Position numbers and translations under genes: made by a program. A DNA stretch of 18,882 nucleotides, from NCBI GenBank assembly GCA_910585855.1, contig CAJUGZ010000048.1, forward strand, positions 1 to 18,882. The letters run 5' to 3'. The notes under the pieces are model-generated. The model was not told the DNA's origin and ran no database searches. It saw only the letters and a program-made list of their open reading frames with translations. This document shows, one piece after another, positions 1 through 6,676 of the stretch (the first letter of the stretch is position 1; each line of letters starts with the position of its first letter). This DNA is from an uncultured Lachnospiraceae bacterium. Lineage in GTDB: Bacteria; Bacillota_A; Clostridia; Lachnospirales; Lachnospiraceae.

Positions 1-76
1 AGTTAGAAGTCTTAGAACTTCTTGCTTTTTGGAAACCGGAACAGCAGGCTGCCCAGCGATTTCCAATTTGGCGTCC
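1..76 (+). repeat. Repeat copy A, right end only (partial at window edge)
   Basis: This is the right-hand terminal arm of the same element found complete at 6277-6608 (copy B) and inverted at 18650-18882 (copy C). The shared core is AGAAG-CTTAGA-CTTCT followed by T-rich DNA, then a GGAAACC-type block, ending in GGCGTCC at 70-76. Over about 80 bases it is closest to copy C, with roughly ten differences by eye, including a shared block around 32-50 that copy B lacks. Positions 5-22 can form a 6-bp hairpin followed by TTTTT, so it may also terminate an upstream gene. The rest of the element lies outside the window. Confidence 0.75.
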
Positions 77-102
77 CCCTTGTGAAAGTCAAAATTTCTC
101 TC

Positions 103-131
103 TTGACAAATTTCCAAAAAAAGGCTATCAT
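103..131 (+). promoter_or_regulatory. Promoter of module 1 (TTGACA-N17-TATCAT)
   Basis: A perfect -35 box TTGACA (103-108) is separated by exactly 17 bases from a -10 box TATCAT (126-131), matching a housekeeping sigma-A promoter with one -10 mismatch. Transcription would begin near 138, leaving a leader of about 70 nt before the first gene. It lies about 27 bp after the end of repeat A, so module 1 carries its own promoter just inside the repeat boundary. Confidence 0.75.
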
Positions 132-209
132 GTCAACCAGAGATAAATTTAGATGAGGTATATTTAATAAATAATCAATGCGAACAAAAAAGATTGTGTG
201 GAGAAACTT

Positions 210-1355
210 ATGAAAAAGATATTAATTGTATGCTCTGTTTGTGGGTTTTTGGCAAAGTTTGGAAGGGAAGATATAGAGATACTGCGAAAATTAGGGTATG
301 AGATACATTATGCTTCCAACAGCAGCTATCCGGTTTATCAGTATAAAAAGGAATTATATGATAAAATGGGGATTATTTTTCATGAGATTGCAATACAGCG
401 TTCTCCGTTTCGAATGATTTTAAATCAAAGAGCAGTCAGACAGGTTCAAAGGATTGTTGAGGAGGAAGATATTTGTGTGGTGCATTGCCATACACCTTCT
501 GGGGGATTGGTGGCAAGGATGGCTTGTAAGAATAAAAAAGTTTATATGATTTATACTACGCATGGATTTCATTTTTATAGGGGGTGCGGCTTTTGGAGAT
601 ATCGTATTTTTTATGCGGCGGAGGATTTTTTAAGCCGTTTTACGGATGTGATCGTGGCTATTAATGCGGAAGATTATCAGGCGGCAAGTAAAATGCATGT
701 TAGAAAGGGGGTTTATCAGATTCCGGGGGTGGGATTGGATATGGAGTATTTTCATGAAACGACTTTGGAAGAAAGAAGGAGGGCTAGGAAGCGGTTAAAA
801 TTACAGGATAAATTTTTTTTGCTTAGTGTAGGGGAATTGAGGAAAAATAAAAATCAGGCTGTTATTTTGCAGGCACTTGGTGTATTGAAAAGGAACGGAG
901 TTGATCTTACACAGATTATATATGGGTTTTTGGGCAGCGGGAATCAGGAAGCGCTGCTTCGAAGACAGGTTCGGCATTTGGGATTGGAGGAGAATGTAAG
1001 GTTTTATGGGTATAGAGAGGATGTAAGACCTTATCTGCAGGCAGCGGATGTGCTGATGTTTCCTTCTATTCGGGAAGGGTTGGGGATGGCGGCATTAGAG
1101 GCATTGGCAACGGGGCTTCCGGTGATTGCTTCTGAAAATCGTGGGACTAGAGAGTATATGCAGCCCGGACAGAATGGATATTTGTGCAGGACGATAAAGG
1201 ATTATGCAGTCCGTATAGAGCAGTTGTATCGGGAGCGCAAGGATTGGAGTGAAAATTTTAAGAAAAGAGCGGAGATTCGAAAGAGTGTCGGTCGGTTTGA
1301 AAAGAGTTTTTCTGCGGAGATTATGAGGAGGATTTATGAAAAAGCCGCTGATTAG
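210..1355 (+). CDS. GT4-family glycosyltransferase (GT-B fold)
   Basis: Probable retaining glycosyltransferase acting at the inner membrane face, moving a sugar from a nucleotide donor to a lipid-linked glycan. The N-terminal Rossmann domain begins with MKKILIVCSVCGF and holds an HCHTPSGG stretch and a TTHGFHF block typical of GT4 domains. The C-terminal domain has SVGELRKNKNQ (donor-domain start) and an E-x7-E motif in EGLGMAALEALATGLPVIAS (about residues 288-307), the usual GT4 donor-binding signature. The ATG at 210 is preferred because GGAG at 200-203 is well spaced; a GTG at 198 would add four residues. It is the first gene of the operon and overlaps the next by 20 nt. The sugar specificity cannot be read from the sequence. 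EpsD/EpsF-like enzymes are the nearest general comparison. Confidence 0.9.
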   Translation: MKKILIVCSVCGFLAKFGREDIEILRKLGYEIHYASNSSYPVYQYKKELYDKMGIIFHEIAIQRSPFRMILNQRAVRQVQRIVEEEDICVVHCHTPSGGLVARMACKNKKVYMIYTTHGFHFYRGCGFWRYRIFYAAEDFLSRFTDVIVAINAEDYQAASKMHVRKGVYQIPGVGLDMEYFHETTLEERRRARKRLKLQDKFFLLSVGELRKNKNQAVILQALGVLKRNGVDLTQIIYGFLGSGNQEALLRRQVRHLGLEENVRFYGYREDVRPYLQAADVLMFPSIREGLGMAALEALATGLPVIASENRGTREYMQPGQNGYLCRTIKDYAVRIEQLYRERKDWSENFKKRAEIRKSVGRFEKSFSAEIMRRIYEKAAD

Positions 1356-2142
1356 TATTGTTTTATGTGTGTATAATCCTCGGAGAGAGCAGCTGGTACA
1401 GGCGGTGGAGTCAATGATCTGTCAGACATTTACAGATTGGGAAATGATTCTTTATGATGATGGTTCTGCAGAGGAGTTTGCGGATTTTATTTGTAAGACG
1501 GCAAAAAGAGATATACGGATTCGCTATATTCGAAATCAAGTGCATCACAGTCTTGCCTATGGGCTGAATCAATCAATAAAATTGGCAGTTGGACGCTATA
1601 TTGCCAGAATGGATGCAGATGATATTTCTGATCCAGCACGTCTGCAGAAAGAATATTGTTTTTTAGAAGAGCATTTGGAGTATTCTTTTGTGGGCTGTAA
1701 TCTTATTTTAATAGGAGAAACAGGGGAGGAGTGGGGGAAACGTAGTTATCCTGAGATACCTCAAAAGGAAGATTTTCTGCGCTATCTGCCATATGCACAT
1801 CCTTCTATTTTATTTCGAAGATCGGTTTTTGCTGAATATGGCGGGTATAGAAAAGGAGAGCATGAGTGCAGAGGGGAAGACTATGAATTTTTTATGAGGT
1901 TATATGCACAGGGGGTATTTGGCTATAATCTGCAGGAATCATTGCTTTTTTACCGGGAATCTATGGATTCTTATAAAAGACGAAAACTAAAGTATCAGCT
2001 TCAGGAGATGGGGATTCGGTTTCGGGGGTTTCGAAAGCTGAAATTAAAAGGAAGAAAAACGATCTGGTATATTGTAAAACCATTGGCAATATGGGGGATT
2101 CCAAAACGATTTGTAAAAATATGGAAGCAAAAAAGAGGATAG
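1336..2142 (+). CDS. GT2-family glycosyltransferase
   Basis: Inverting GT-A glycosyltransferase, 268 residues. It opens with the family signature ISIVLCVYNPRREQ, followed by DDGS (residues 41-44, nucleotide binding) and RMDADDIS (DxD-type metal and donor site, residues 93-96). A GEDYEFFMRL segment near residue 181 supplies the usual ED pair that acts as catalytic base. Family length is normal. The start at 1336 has a strong GAGGAGG site just upstream and overlaps the previous gene by 20 nt, implying translational coupling. It probably adds one sugar to the same lipid-linked oligosaccharide as the preceding GT4 enzyme. The C-terminus is basic (many K/R) and may sit on the membrane. Acceptor and donor are unknown. 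Confidence 0.92.
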   Translation: MKKPLISIVLCVYNPRREQLVQAVESMICQTFTDWEMILYDDGSAEEFADFICKTAKRDIRIRYIRNQVHHSLAYGLNQSIKLAVGRYIARMDADDISDPARLQKEYCFLEEHLEYSFVGCNLILIGETGEEWGKRSYPEIPQKEDFLRYLPYAHPSILFRRSVFAEYGGYRKGEHECRGEDYEFFMRLYAQGVFGYNLQESLLFYRESMDSYKRRKLKYQLQEMGIRFRGFRKLKLKGRKTIWYIVKPLAIWGIPKRFVKIWKQKRG

Positions 2143-2148
2143 AAGCGG

Positions 2149-3546
2149 ATGAATAAAGCAGAGTGGGACGTTTATTGGAATATTTTAAATCAATATAGCC
2201 CGGAGTTGGCAAAAACAGCATATCTGATGAAAAAAGACAAAAAAACAGTTCTTTTTCAGACTACGGTTTGCATTACAGCACCGATTTTATTTGCCTATGT
2301 AAGCTGGGTTCTTTTGGATGCGGCTACAAGAAAAATAAAACGGCTGTATTTTTTGGCACGGGATGGTTATGTGATGTTTCAGATTGCAGAAATTTTATGC
2401 CAGCAGTATCGGATTCCTCTGCAGTGTCGGTATTTGTATGCCTCTAGAATGGCATGGCGGCTGCCGCAGTATCATCTGATAAAAAAAGAGTGTATGGAAA
2501 ATATTTGTCTAAACGGAACAAATCTTACACTACATAAAATATTGGAAAGAGGGGCTTTGTCTGAGGCAGAACAGCAGAGCATTTTGACAAAACTTAGACT
2601 GAAAAAAGAGGAGGCAGAAAAGACTCTTTGTAAAGAAGAGATTGTATATTATAAAGAAAAACTGATAAAACAGACAAAATTTTTGGACTATGTTTTTTCT
2701 CATTCAAAGGAAGCTTATCAAAATACAATAGGGTATTTGAAACAGGAAGGTCTGTTGACAAAAGAAAAAATAGCAGTTGTGGATGCAGGATGGATGGGAT
2801 CACTGCAGAAAAGTTTAAGCTGTTTATTGGAAAGTCAAAATAGGACAGGTCCTCAGATTGAGGGATATTATTTTGGAATGTTAGGAAGTCCCTATAAAAC
2901 AAAAGCAGAAAAAAAACAGAACTTAAAAACATATCATGCTTGGTATTTTCAGGCAGAGAAAGGGATAAAAAGGAAAGTACTTTTTTCTCACAATTTATTT
3001 GAGTGTATGTGCTGTGCCAAAGACGGCATGACAGTAGGCTATCGCTGTCAAAAAGAAAACGGCAGATATTTGCCTGTATTTGCAAGTGATAAAAATTTAA
3101 ATGCAGGCAGATGGGATATGGATCAGCAGATCGATACCATTCGAAAATTTACAGAAACGGCGCTGCTGCAGATTAAAAGTATAAAAAAATGGGAATGTCA
3201 GACGGATACAAAGAAAATGACAGAGAAACTTTGCAGGCAATTTATGACAAATCCAACAAAGGAACAGGCGGATTACTATGGAAGATTTCTTTTTTCTGAT
3301 GATATAACAGAAAAACATATAGTGGAATTAGCACCGGTTATAACAGAAACACAGATTCGGCAAAATTCGGTGTGGAATCATATAAAAAATAGAATCTGTC
3401 CATGTAAGGCTGAAAAAATAGAGATACAGCCATATTGGATGGAGGGGACATTGGTACGTTCTGGGTGCAGATGGAAGTATTGGAGGAAGCAGGATTATTT
3501 TTTCTATAAATTCTTATTATTTTATATTTCAGAGAAGATACATTAG
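2149..3546 (+). CDS. COG5610-like C-terminal-half protein, no HAD domain
   Basis: A 465-residue protein I cannot assign to an enzyme class with certainty. Residues 63-80 (IKRLYFLARDGYVMFQIAE), the YLYASRMAWRLP block near residue 95, and VVDAGWMGSLQKSL near residues 208-222 resemble, from memory, the region after the HAD domain in long COG5610-type proteins of capsule loci (about 700 residues). It has no HAD motif of its own. A separate HAD protein of matching type is encoded at 5170-5946, so the usual single chain may be split in two here (258 + 465 residues). No signal peptide is seen. The start at 2149 follows the previous stop by 6 nt. The A-rich codon style differs from the genes on either side. 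Role: presumably glycan assembly or modification, inferred from context only. Confidence 0.6.
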   Translation: MNKAEWDVYWNILNQYSPELAKTAYLMKKDKKTVLFQTTVCITAPILFAYVSWVLLDAATRKIKRLYFLARDGYVMFQIAEILCQQYRIPLQCRYLYASRMAWRLPQYHLIKKECMENICLNGTNLTLHKILERGALSEAEQQSILTKLRLKKEEAEKTLCKEEIVYYKEKLIKQTKFLDYVFSHSKEAYQNTIGYLKQEGLLTKEKIAVVDAGWMGSLQKSLSCLLESQNRTGPQIEGYYFGMLGSPYKTKAEKKQNLKTYHAWYFQAEKGIKRKVLFSHNLFECMCCAKDGMTVGYRCQKENGRYLPVFASDKNLNAGRWDMDQQIDTIRKFTETALLQIKSIKKWECQTDTKKMTEKLCRQFMTNPTKEQADYYGRFLFSDDITEKHIVELAPVITETQIRQNSVWNHIKNRICPCKAEKIEIQPYWMEGTLVRSGCRWKYWRKQDYFFYKFLLFYISEKIH

Positions 3547-3569
3547 TTTAGTTTAAAAAAGGTACGGAA

Positions 3570-4361
3570 ATGGAGACGAAAAGAGTGAAGATGGATCAAA
3601 TAAAGCAGTTGAGGCAGTATGGATTTGTAATCCGTCAGTTGGTGTCAAGAGAGATTAAAAGAAAATATACACGGTCTTATCTGGGAATTCTTTGGAGTGT
3701 ATTGAATCCATTGATGTCAATGGTAGTAATTTCTATGGTGTTTAGTACAATGTTTCAGCGTGTAGAGAATTACTCGATTTATTTTTTGACTGGAAATATT
3801 ATTTGGCAGCTTTTTACCGGAGCTACTACTTCGGCTATGGCAGCTTTGGTGGATAATAAATCGCTTTTGATTAAAGTGAAGCTGCCGAAGGTGATTTTTC
3901 CTCTTTCTAGAGTAGGGGCGGCGTTTGTAAATTTTCTTTATACTTTTGTGGCTTATCTTTTGATGCTGATGGTGTTTCGGATAAAACCTTCTGTTATGAT
4001 GCTGCTTTTTCCGATAGCTGCTTTGTTTTTGCTTCTGTTTTGTATAGGAATTAGCTATTTGCTTTCGATTGTTTATGTATTTTTTGGGGATATTAAGCAT
4101 CTTTATTCGGTGCTTCTTACTTTATGGATGTATTGTTCTGCTATCTTTTATCCGATTGATTCTACCCCGGAGATGGTGCAGAGGTTGATTGCAGAAAATC
4201 CAATTTATAATTATATCTCCTGTGTACGCAAGTGCATGATTTATCAGACGATGCCTTCTGCCGGAGAATTGGGGCGGATGGTATTTTGGGGAATTGGGTG
4301 TTATGCAGTTGGGCGTTTTGTATTTATAAGGCTGCAAAACCAGATTATGCAGGAATTATAA
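3570..4361 (+). CDS. ABC-2 polysaccharide export permease (Wzm/TagG type)
   Basis: Membrane subunit of an ABC exporter that moves finished lipid-linked polysaccharide across the cytoplasmic membrane. Its 263 residues match the family's usual length. The cytoplasmic N-terminus carries the hallmark REIKRKYTRSYLGILWSVLNPL region (residues 28-48), followed by about six hydrophobic segments (near 45-62, 72-92, 114-136, 143-170, 178-196 and 236-254). IFYPID (192-197) and NPIYNYI (210-216) before the last helix are also typical of Wzm/TagG. The ATPase gene follows after 4 nt. The ribosome site (AGGTACGGA) is weak; an internal ATG at 3591 is a less likely start. Whether the cargo is a teichoic-acid-like polymer or a capsule cannot be told from this subunit. 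Confidence 0.92.
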   Translation: METKRVKMDQIKQLRQYGFVIRQLVSREIKRKYTRSYLGILWSVLNPLMSMVVISMVFSTMFQRVENYSIYFLTGNIIWQLFTGATTSAMAALVDNKSLLIKVKLPKVIFPLSRVGAAFVNFLYTFVAYLLMLMVFRIKPSVMMLLFPIAALFLLLFCIGISYLLSIVYVFFGDIKHLYSVLLTLWMYCSAIFYPIDSTPEMVQRLIAENPIYNYISCVRKCMIYQTMPSAGELGRMVFWGIGCYAVGRFVFIRLQNQIMQEL

Positions 4362-4398
4362 TTACATGACAGGAAAGATTAGGAAAGGGAAAGATATA

Positions 4399-5163
4399 AT
4401 GGAATATAAGGCGGAAGAGAAGGAAAGGATACCTATTATTTCGATTGAAAATGTCAGTATGAAATTTCGGATTGCAGAAGAAAAGGTGGCTAGTTTAAAA
4501 GAGTTTTTTATTCGGACACTGGAGGGGAAAAATACATATCGGGAGTTTTATGCATTAAAGGAGGTGAGCTTTTCAGTTTATCCGGGAGAAGTGATTGGAA
4601 TTATCGGAACGAACGGTTCGGGAAAGAGTACACTTTTAAAGCTGGTGGCAGGGGCTTTATTTCCTTCAGAAGGAAAAATTTTAGTTGATCAGAAAAAAGT
4701 GCAGTTATTGACACTTGGAACAGGGTTTGATTTAGAACTTACCGGGCGGGAAAATGTTTATCTAAACGGTGCAATTATTGGATACACAAAAGAATATATT
4801 GATGAAAAGTACGAGGAAATCGTAAAGTTTGCCGAGTTGGAAGGGTTTATGGAGGAAAAGGTAAAAAATTTTTCTTCCGGTATGGTATCCCGTTTGGGAT
4901 TTGCGATTGCTACAGCAAGAGAAACACCGGAAATCTTGATTTTAGACGAGGTGCTAAGCGTAGGAGATATGTTTTTTCGAAAGAAGAGCGAACAGCGGAT
5001 ACAGCAGATGATACACAGTGGTTCTACGGTATTGATTGTATCCCATTCGGCAGATGTAATTGTAAAAAATTGCAGTCGGGCAGTCTGGATTGAAAAGGGA
5101 GTAGTAAGGCAGATTGGAGAACCAAAGGAAGTCTGCAAGGCTTATAAAAATATGGGGGAATAA
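4399..5163 (+). CDS. ABC polysaccharide export ATPase (Wzt/TagH type)
   Basis: Nucleotide-binding subunit of the exporter whose permease lies immediately upstream. Numbered from the ATG at 4399, Walker A GTNGSGKST is at about 70-78, the signature FSSGM at 158-162, Walker B ILILDE at 179-184, and the switch histidine (SHSAD) near 216. The N-terminal ISIENVSMKFR strand and the KEFFIRTLEGK insertion are typical of Wzt/TagH ATPases. It ends soon after the ATPase domain, lacking the C-terminal carbohydrate-binding domain of chain-length-sensing Wzt proteins. That points to export not gated by a capped chain end, as in TagH-like systems. The 4399 start has AGGAAAGGG upstream; the in-frame ATG at 4366 has a poorly spaced AGGA and would add 11 residues. 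Confidence 0.92.
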   Translation: MEYKAEEKERIPIISIENVSMKFRIAEEKVASLKEFFIRTLEGKNTYREFYALKEVSFSVYPGEVIGIIGTNGSGKSTLLKLVAGALFPSEGKILVDQKKVQLLTLGTGFDLELTGRENVYLNGAIIGYTKEYIDEKYEEIVKFAELEGFMEEKVKNFSSGMVSRLGFAIATARETPEILILDEVLSVGDMFFRKKSEQRIQQMIHSGSTVLIVSHSADVIVKNCSRAVWIEKGVVRQIGEPKEVCKAYKNMGE

Positions 5164-5169
5164 CTGTTT

Positions 5170-5946
5170 ATGAGTAGAAAAACAGCTATTTTTAAAAGAA
5201 AGTTGTATCAAACAATAATCTGCCGAGTACCAAAAACTTATCAAAGATACGCAAAAATAAAACAAAAATTATTTCAGTGTAACCAAAAAATAGGATTGAA
5301 CCAAAAAAAGTCGTGGTTTTTAGAAAAGACACCAGAGGAAGTGATTGAGAGGTTAAAGAGATATGATGTCATTTCTTTTGATGTATTTGATACTTTGATT
5401 TTTCGTCCTTATTTAGAAGCGTCAGAGCTATTTGAAGAAGTCGGAAAGCAGATTCAAGTTTTGGAGTTTCAAAAAATCCGCTGTGAAATGGAACAGAGAG
5501 CCAGAGAAGAACAGATGAAAAAAGAAGGAAATATGGAAGTCACACTGGATGAAATTTATACCATGATACACAAAAAAACCGGAATAAAAGAAGAGATAAA
5601 AGAAATAGAACTTTCTTTGGAGTATCAGATGTGCTTTTCCAATCCTTATTTTAGACAGGTTGTAGAGGGACTGCAGAAAGAAAAAAAGCGTTTGATTATT
5701 ATTTCAGATATGTATTTAAATAAAAAACAAATTCGCCAAATTCTAAAAAATGCCGGATATAAAGAATTTGCAGCATATTATATATCCAGCGAATATCGAA
5801 AATCAAAAAGCAGTGGAGAACTATATCAAACCGTTTTAGAAAAGGAAGGGGCAAATCATTCTTTTGTTCATATCGGAGATAATTGGACAGCAGATATCAA
5901 ACAGGCTCAAATATATGGGATAGATGCACTTTATTACAAAAAATAG
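5170..5946 (+). CDS. HAD-superfamily protein, COG5610 N-terminal-half type
   Basis: HAD-fold hydrolase-like protein of 258 residues. Motif I is ISFDVFDTLIF (nucleophile candidate D71, with D74-T75), motif II is IIISDMYLN (S179-D180), the motif III lysine is among K211/K213, and motif IV is HIGDNWTADIKQA (D237, D242). A helical cap lies at about 85-165. The position two after the nucleophile is Phe, not the Asp usual in phosphatases, as in some dehalogenase-like members, so phosphatase activity is uncertain. FDVFDTL and SDMYL are characteristic of the HAD domain that begins COG5610 proteins. The normal C-terminal half is absent, but a candidate is encoded at 2149-3546. It is the last gene of module 1, 6 nt after the ATPase, with a lysine-rich N-terminus of about 50 residues. 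Confidence 0.8.
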   Translation: MSRKTAIFKRKLYQTIICRVPKTYQRYAKIKQKLFQCNQKIGLNQKKSWFLEKTPEEVIERLKRYDVISFDVFDTLIFRPYLEASELFEEVGKQIQVLEFQKIRCEMEQRAREEQMKKEGNMEVTLDEIYTMIHKKTGIKEEIKEIELSLEYQMCFSNPYFRQVVEGLQKEKKRLIIISDMYLNKKQIRQILKNAGYKEFAAYYISSEYRKSKSSGELYQTVLEKEGANHSFVHIGDNWTADIKQAQIYGIDALYYKK

Positions 5947-5959
5947 ATGGGGAGGGGAC

Positions 5960-6115
5960 GCCGAAAGCCCAAGGGAGTGCTATTCCGGGTCCGCTTGCGC
6001 TTAGCATTTCTTATTTCCACATAGCGGACACATAAGACGCTAAAATACAGCAATACAACGGCTAAGTGCCGACGGGAAATGATGACCCTGCATAGCACTC
6101 CCTTGGGCTTTCGGC
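5960..6115. repeat. Palindromic element D (24-bp perfect inverted arms)
   Basis: Arms 5960-5983 and 6092-6115 are exact reverse complements over 24 bases, separated by 108 bases. Past the perfect part the pairing continues imperfectly (a GGGTC block on each side). The element is much richer in GC than the flanking genes. Read on the minus strand, its right arm is followed by GGCGTCCCC, the same terminal motif that ends repeat copies A, B and C, and it contains ATGCAGGGT, also present in copy B. It starts 13 bp after the stop of the last module 1 gene, so its transcript could fold into a long hairpin and end or protect the module 1 mRNA. It may be a distant relative of the larger element. No ORF in it is credible. 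Confidence 0.8.
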
Positions 6116-6276
6116 TGTGTGCTCCAGACGGGAAGAATTGTGGCAGTAAAATGTTTGCTGTAATTTATGAAGTGATAGCAGGAAATAATGATTCTTTATA
6201 GATTTCTTTTTGGTTTCTGGTTGTGTATATTATGTGTTTTATGATATTGATACAAACGTTTCGGTTGGAGTAGTCA
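6116..6276. other. Non-coding spacer between elements D and B
   Basis: AT-rich spacer of about 160 bases between the two palindromic elements. I see no ORF with a ribosome site, no convincing hairpin and no promoter pair with good spacing. Confidence 0.5.
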
Positions 6277-6608
6277 GCTAGATTGGGGAAAGGGTGGTGA
6301 ATGACTGCGTCTTCGGAGAAAAGCTAGAAGGTCTTGGACTTCTGCTTCGAAAACCCAGGATTTTTTGCATATCCTGCTTCCATGCAGGGTATGCAAAAAA
6401 AGGTGCGTGTTTAGCCCGCTCCCAAGGGAAGGGAATATTTTTTGGCTGGTGTTATTTTTCCTTATGTTAGTTTTGTTTTGGCTGCAGTGCGGGCGAATTG
6501 CGCACCGGTTCGGTCGGCTGGATGTGTTTGGATGCAGAAGTCTTAGACCTTCTTGCTTTTTGGAGACTGAGCAGTCATTCACCATCCTTTCCCCAGTCTG
6601 GCGTCCTC
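6277..6608 (+). repeat. Nested inverted-repeat element, complete copy B
   Basis: A 332-bp element bounded by 72-bp imperfect inverted arms, 6277-6348 and 6531-6602, with about 57 of 72 positions paired by eye. Inside are a hairpin (6361-6400, 17-bp stem) and a second inverted pair, 6402-6419 with 6489-6506, forming two 6-bp helices around an internal loop. It ends with GGCGTCC at 6600-6606. Copy C shares conserved blocks spread along the element, and in the inner helix one base pair is T-A here and G-C there, a compensatory change. Possibilities are a MITE-like non-autonomous element, a structured RNA, or a recombination and terminator boundary between glycan modules. No transposase lies nearby and no target duplication is obvious. 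Confidence 0.8.
6361..6400. repeat. 17-bp hairpin inside copy B
   Basis: TTTTTTGCATATCCTGC (6361-6377) pairs with 6384-6400 across a 6-nt loop (TTCCAT). All 17 positions pair in RNA if one G-U is allowed. The right half recurs in copy C (minus strand, about 18863-18880). The T-run lies on the 5' side of the stem and pairs with the A-run, so this is not an ordinary intrinsic terminator, though it could work in either direction. Confidence 0.75.
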
Positions 6609-6609
6609 T

Positions 6610-6638
6610 TTGCCAACTTTTTTGCGGTGTATTTTATA
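6610..6638 (+). promoter_or_regulatory. Possible promoter of module 2 (weak)
   Basis: TTGCCA (6610-6615) and TTTATA (6633-6638) are 17 bases apart, directly after the end of repeat B and about 40 bp before the start codon of the first module 2 gene. TATAAC at 6635-6640 is an alternative -10 with a longer spacer. The placement mirrors the strong promoter after repeat A, but the match is modest. Confidence 0.35.
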
Positions 6639-6676
6639 ACTGGCTGTAAACTTATGATATAAGGAGGAATTGCAAA

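Noticed and set aside
1961..2221. Minus-strand open frames opposite the glycosyltransferase, exporter and COG5610-like genes
   Set aside because: These are shadow frames of strongly supported + strand genes, with low-complexity composition and no start signals.
6274..6649. Open frames on both strands across repeat B (about 94 and 103 codons)
   Set aside because: They lie wholly inside the inverted-repeat element, lack ribosome sites, resemble no protein family, and the matching region of copy C does not preserve the frames.
5947..6676. Transposase gene or insertion sequence in the inter-module gap
   Set aside because: No frame encodes a recognisable transposase; only palindromic non-coding elements are visible.
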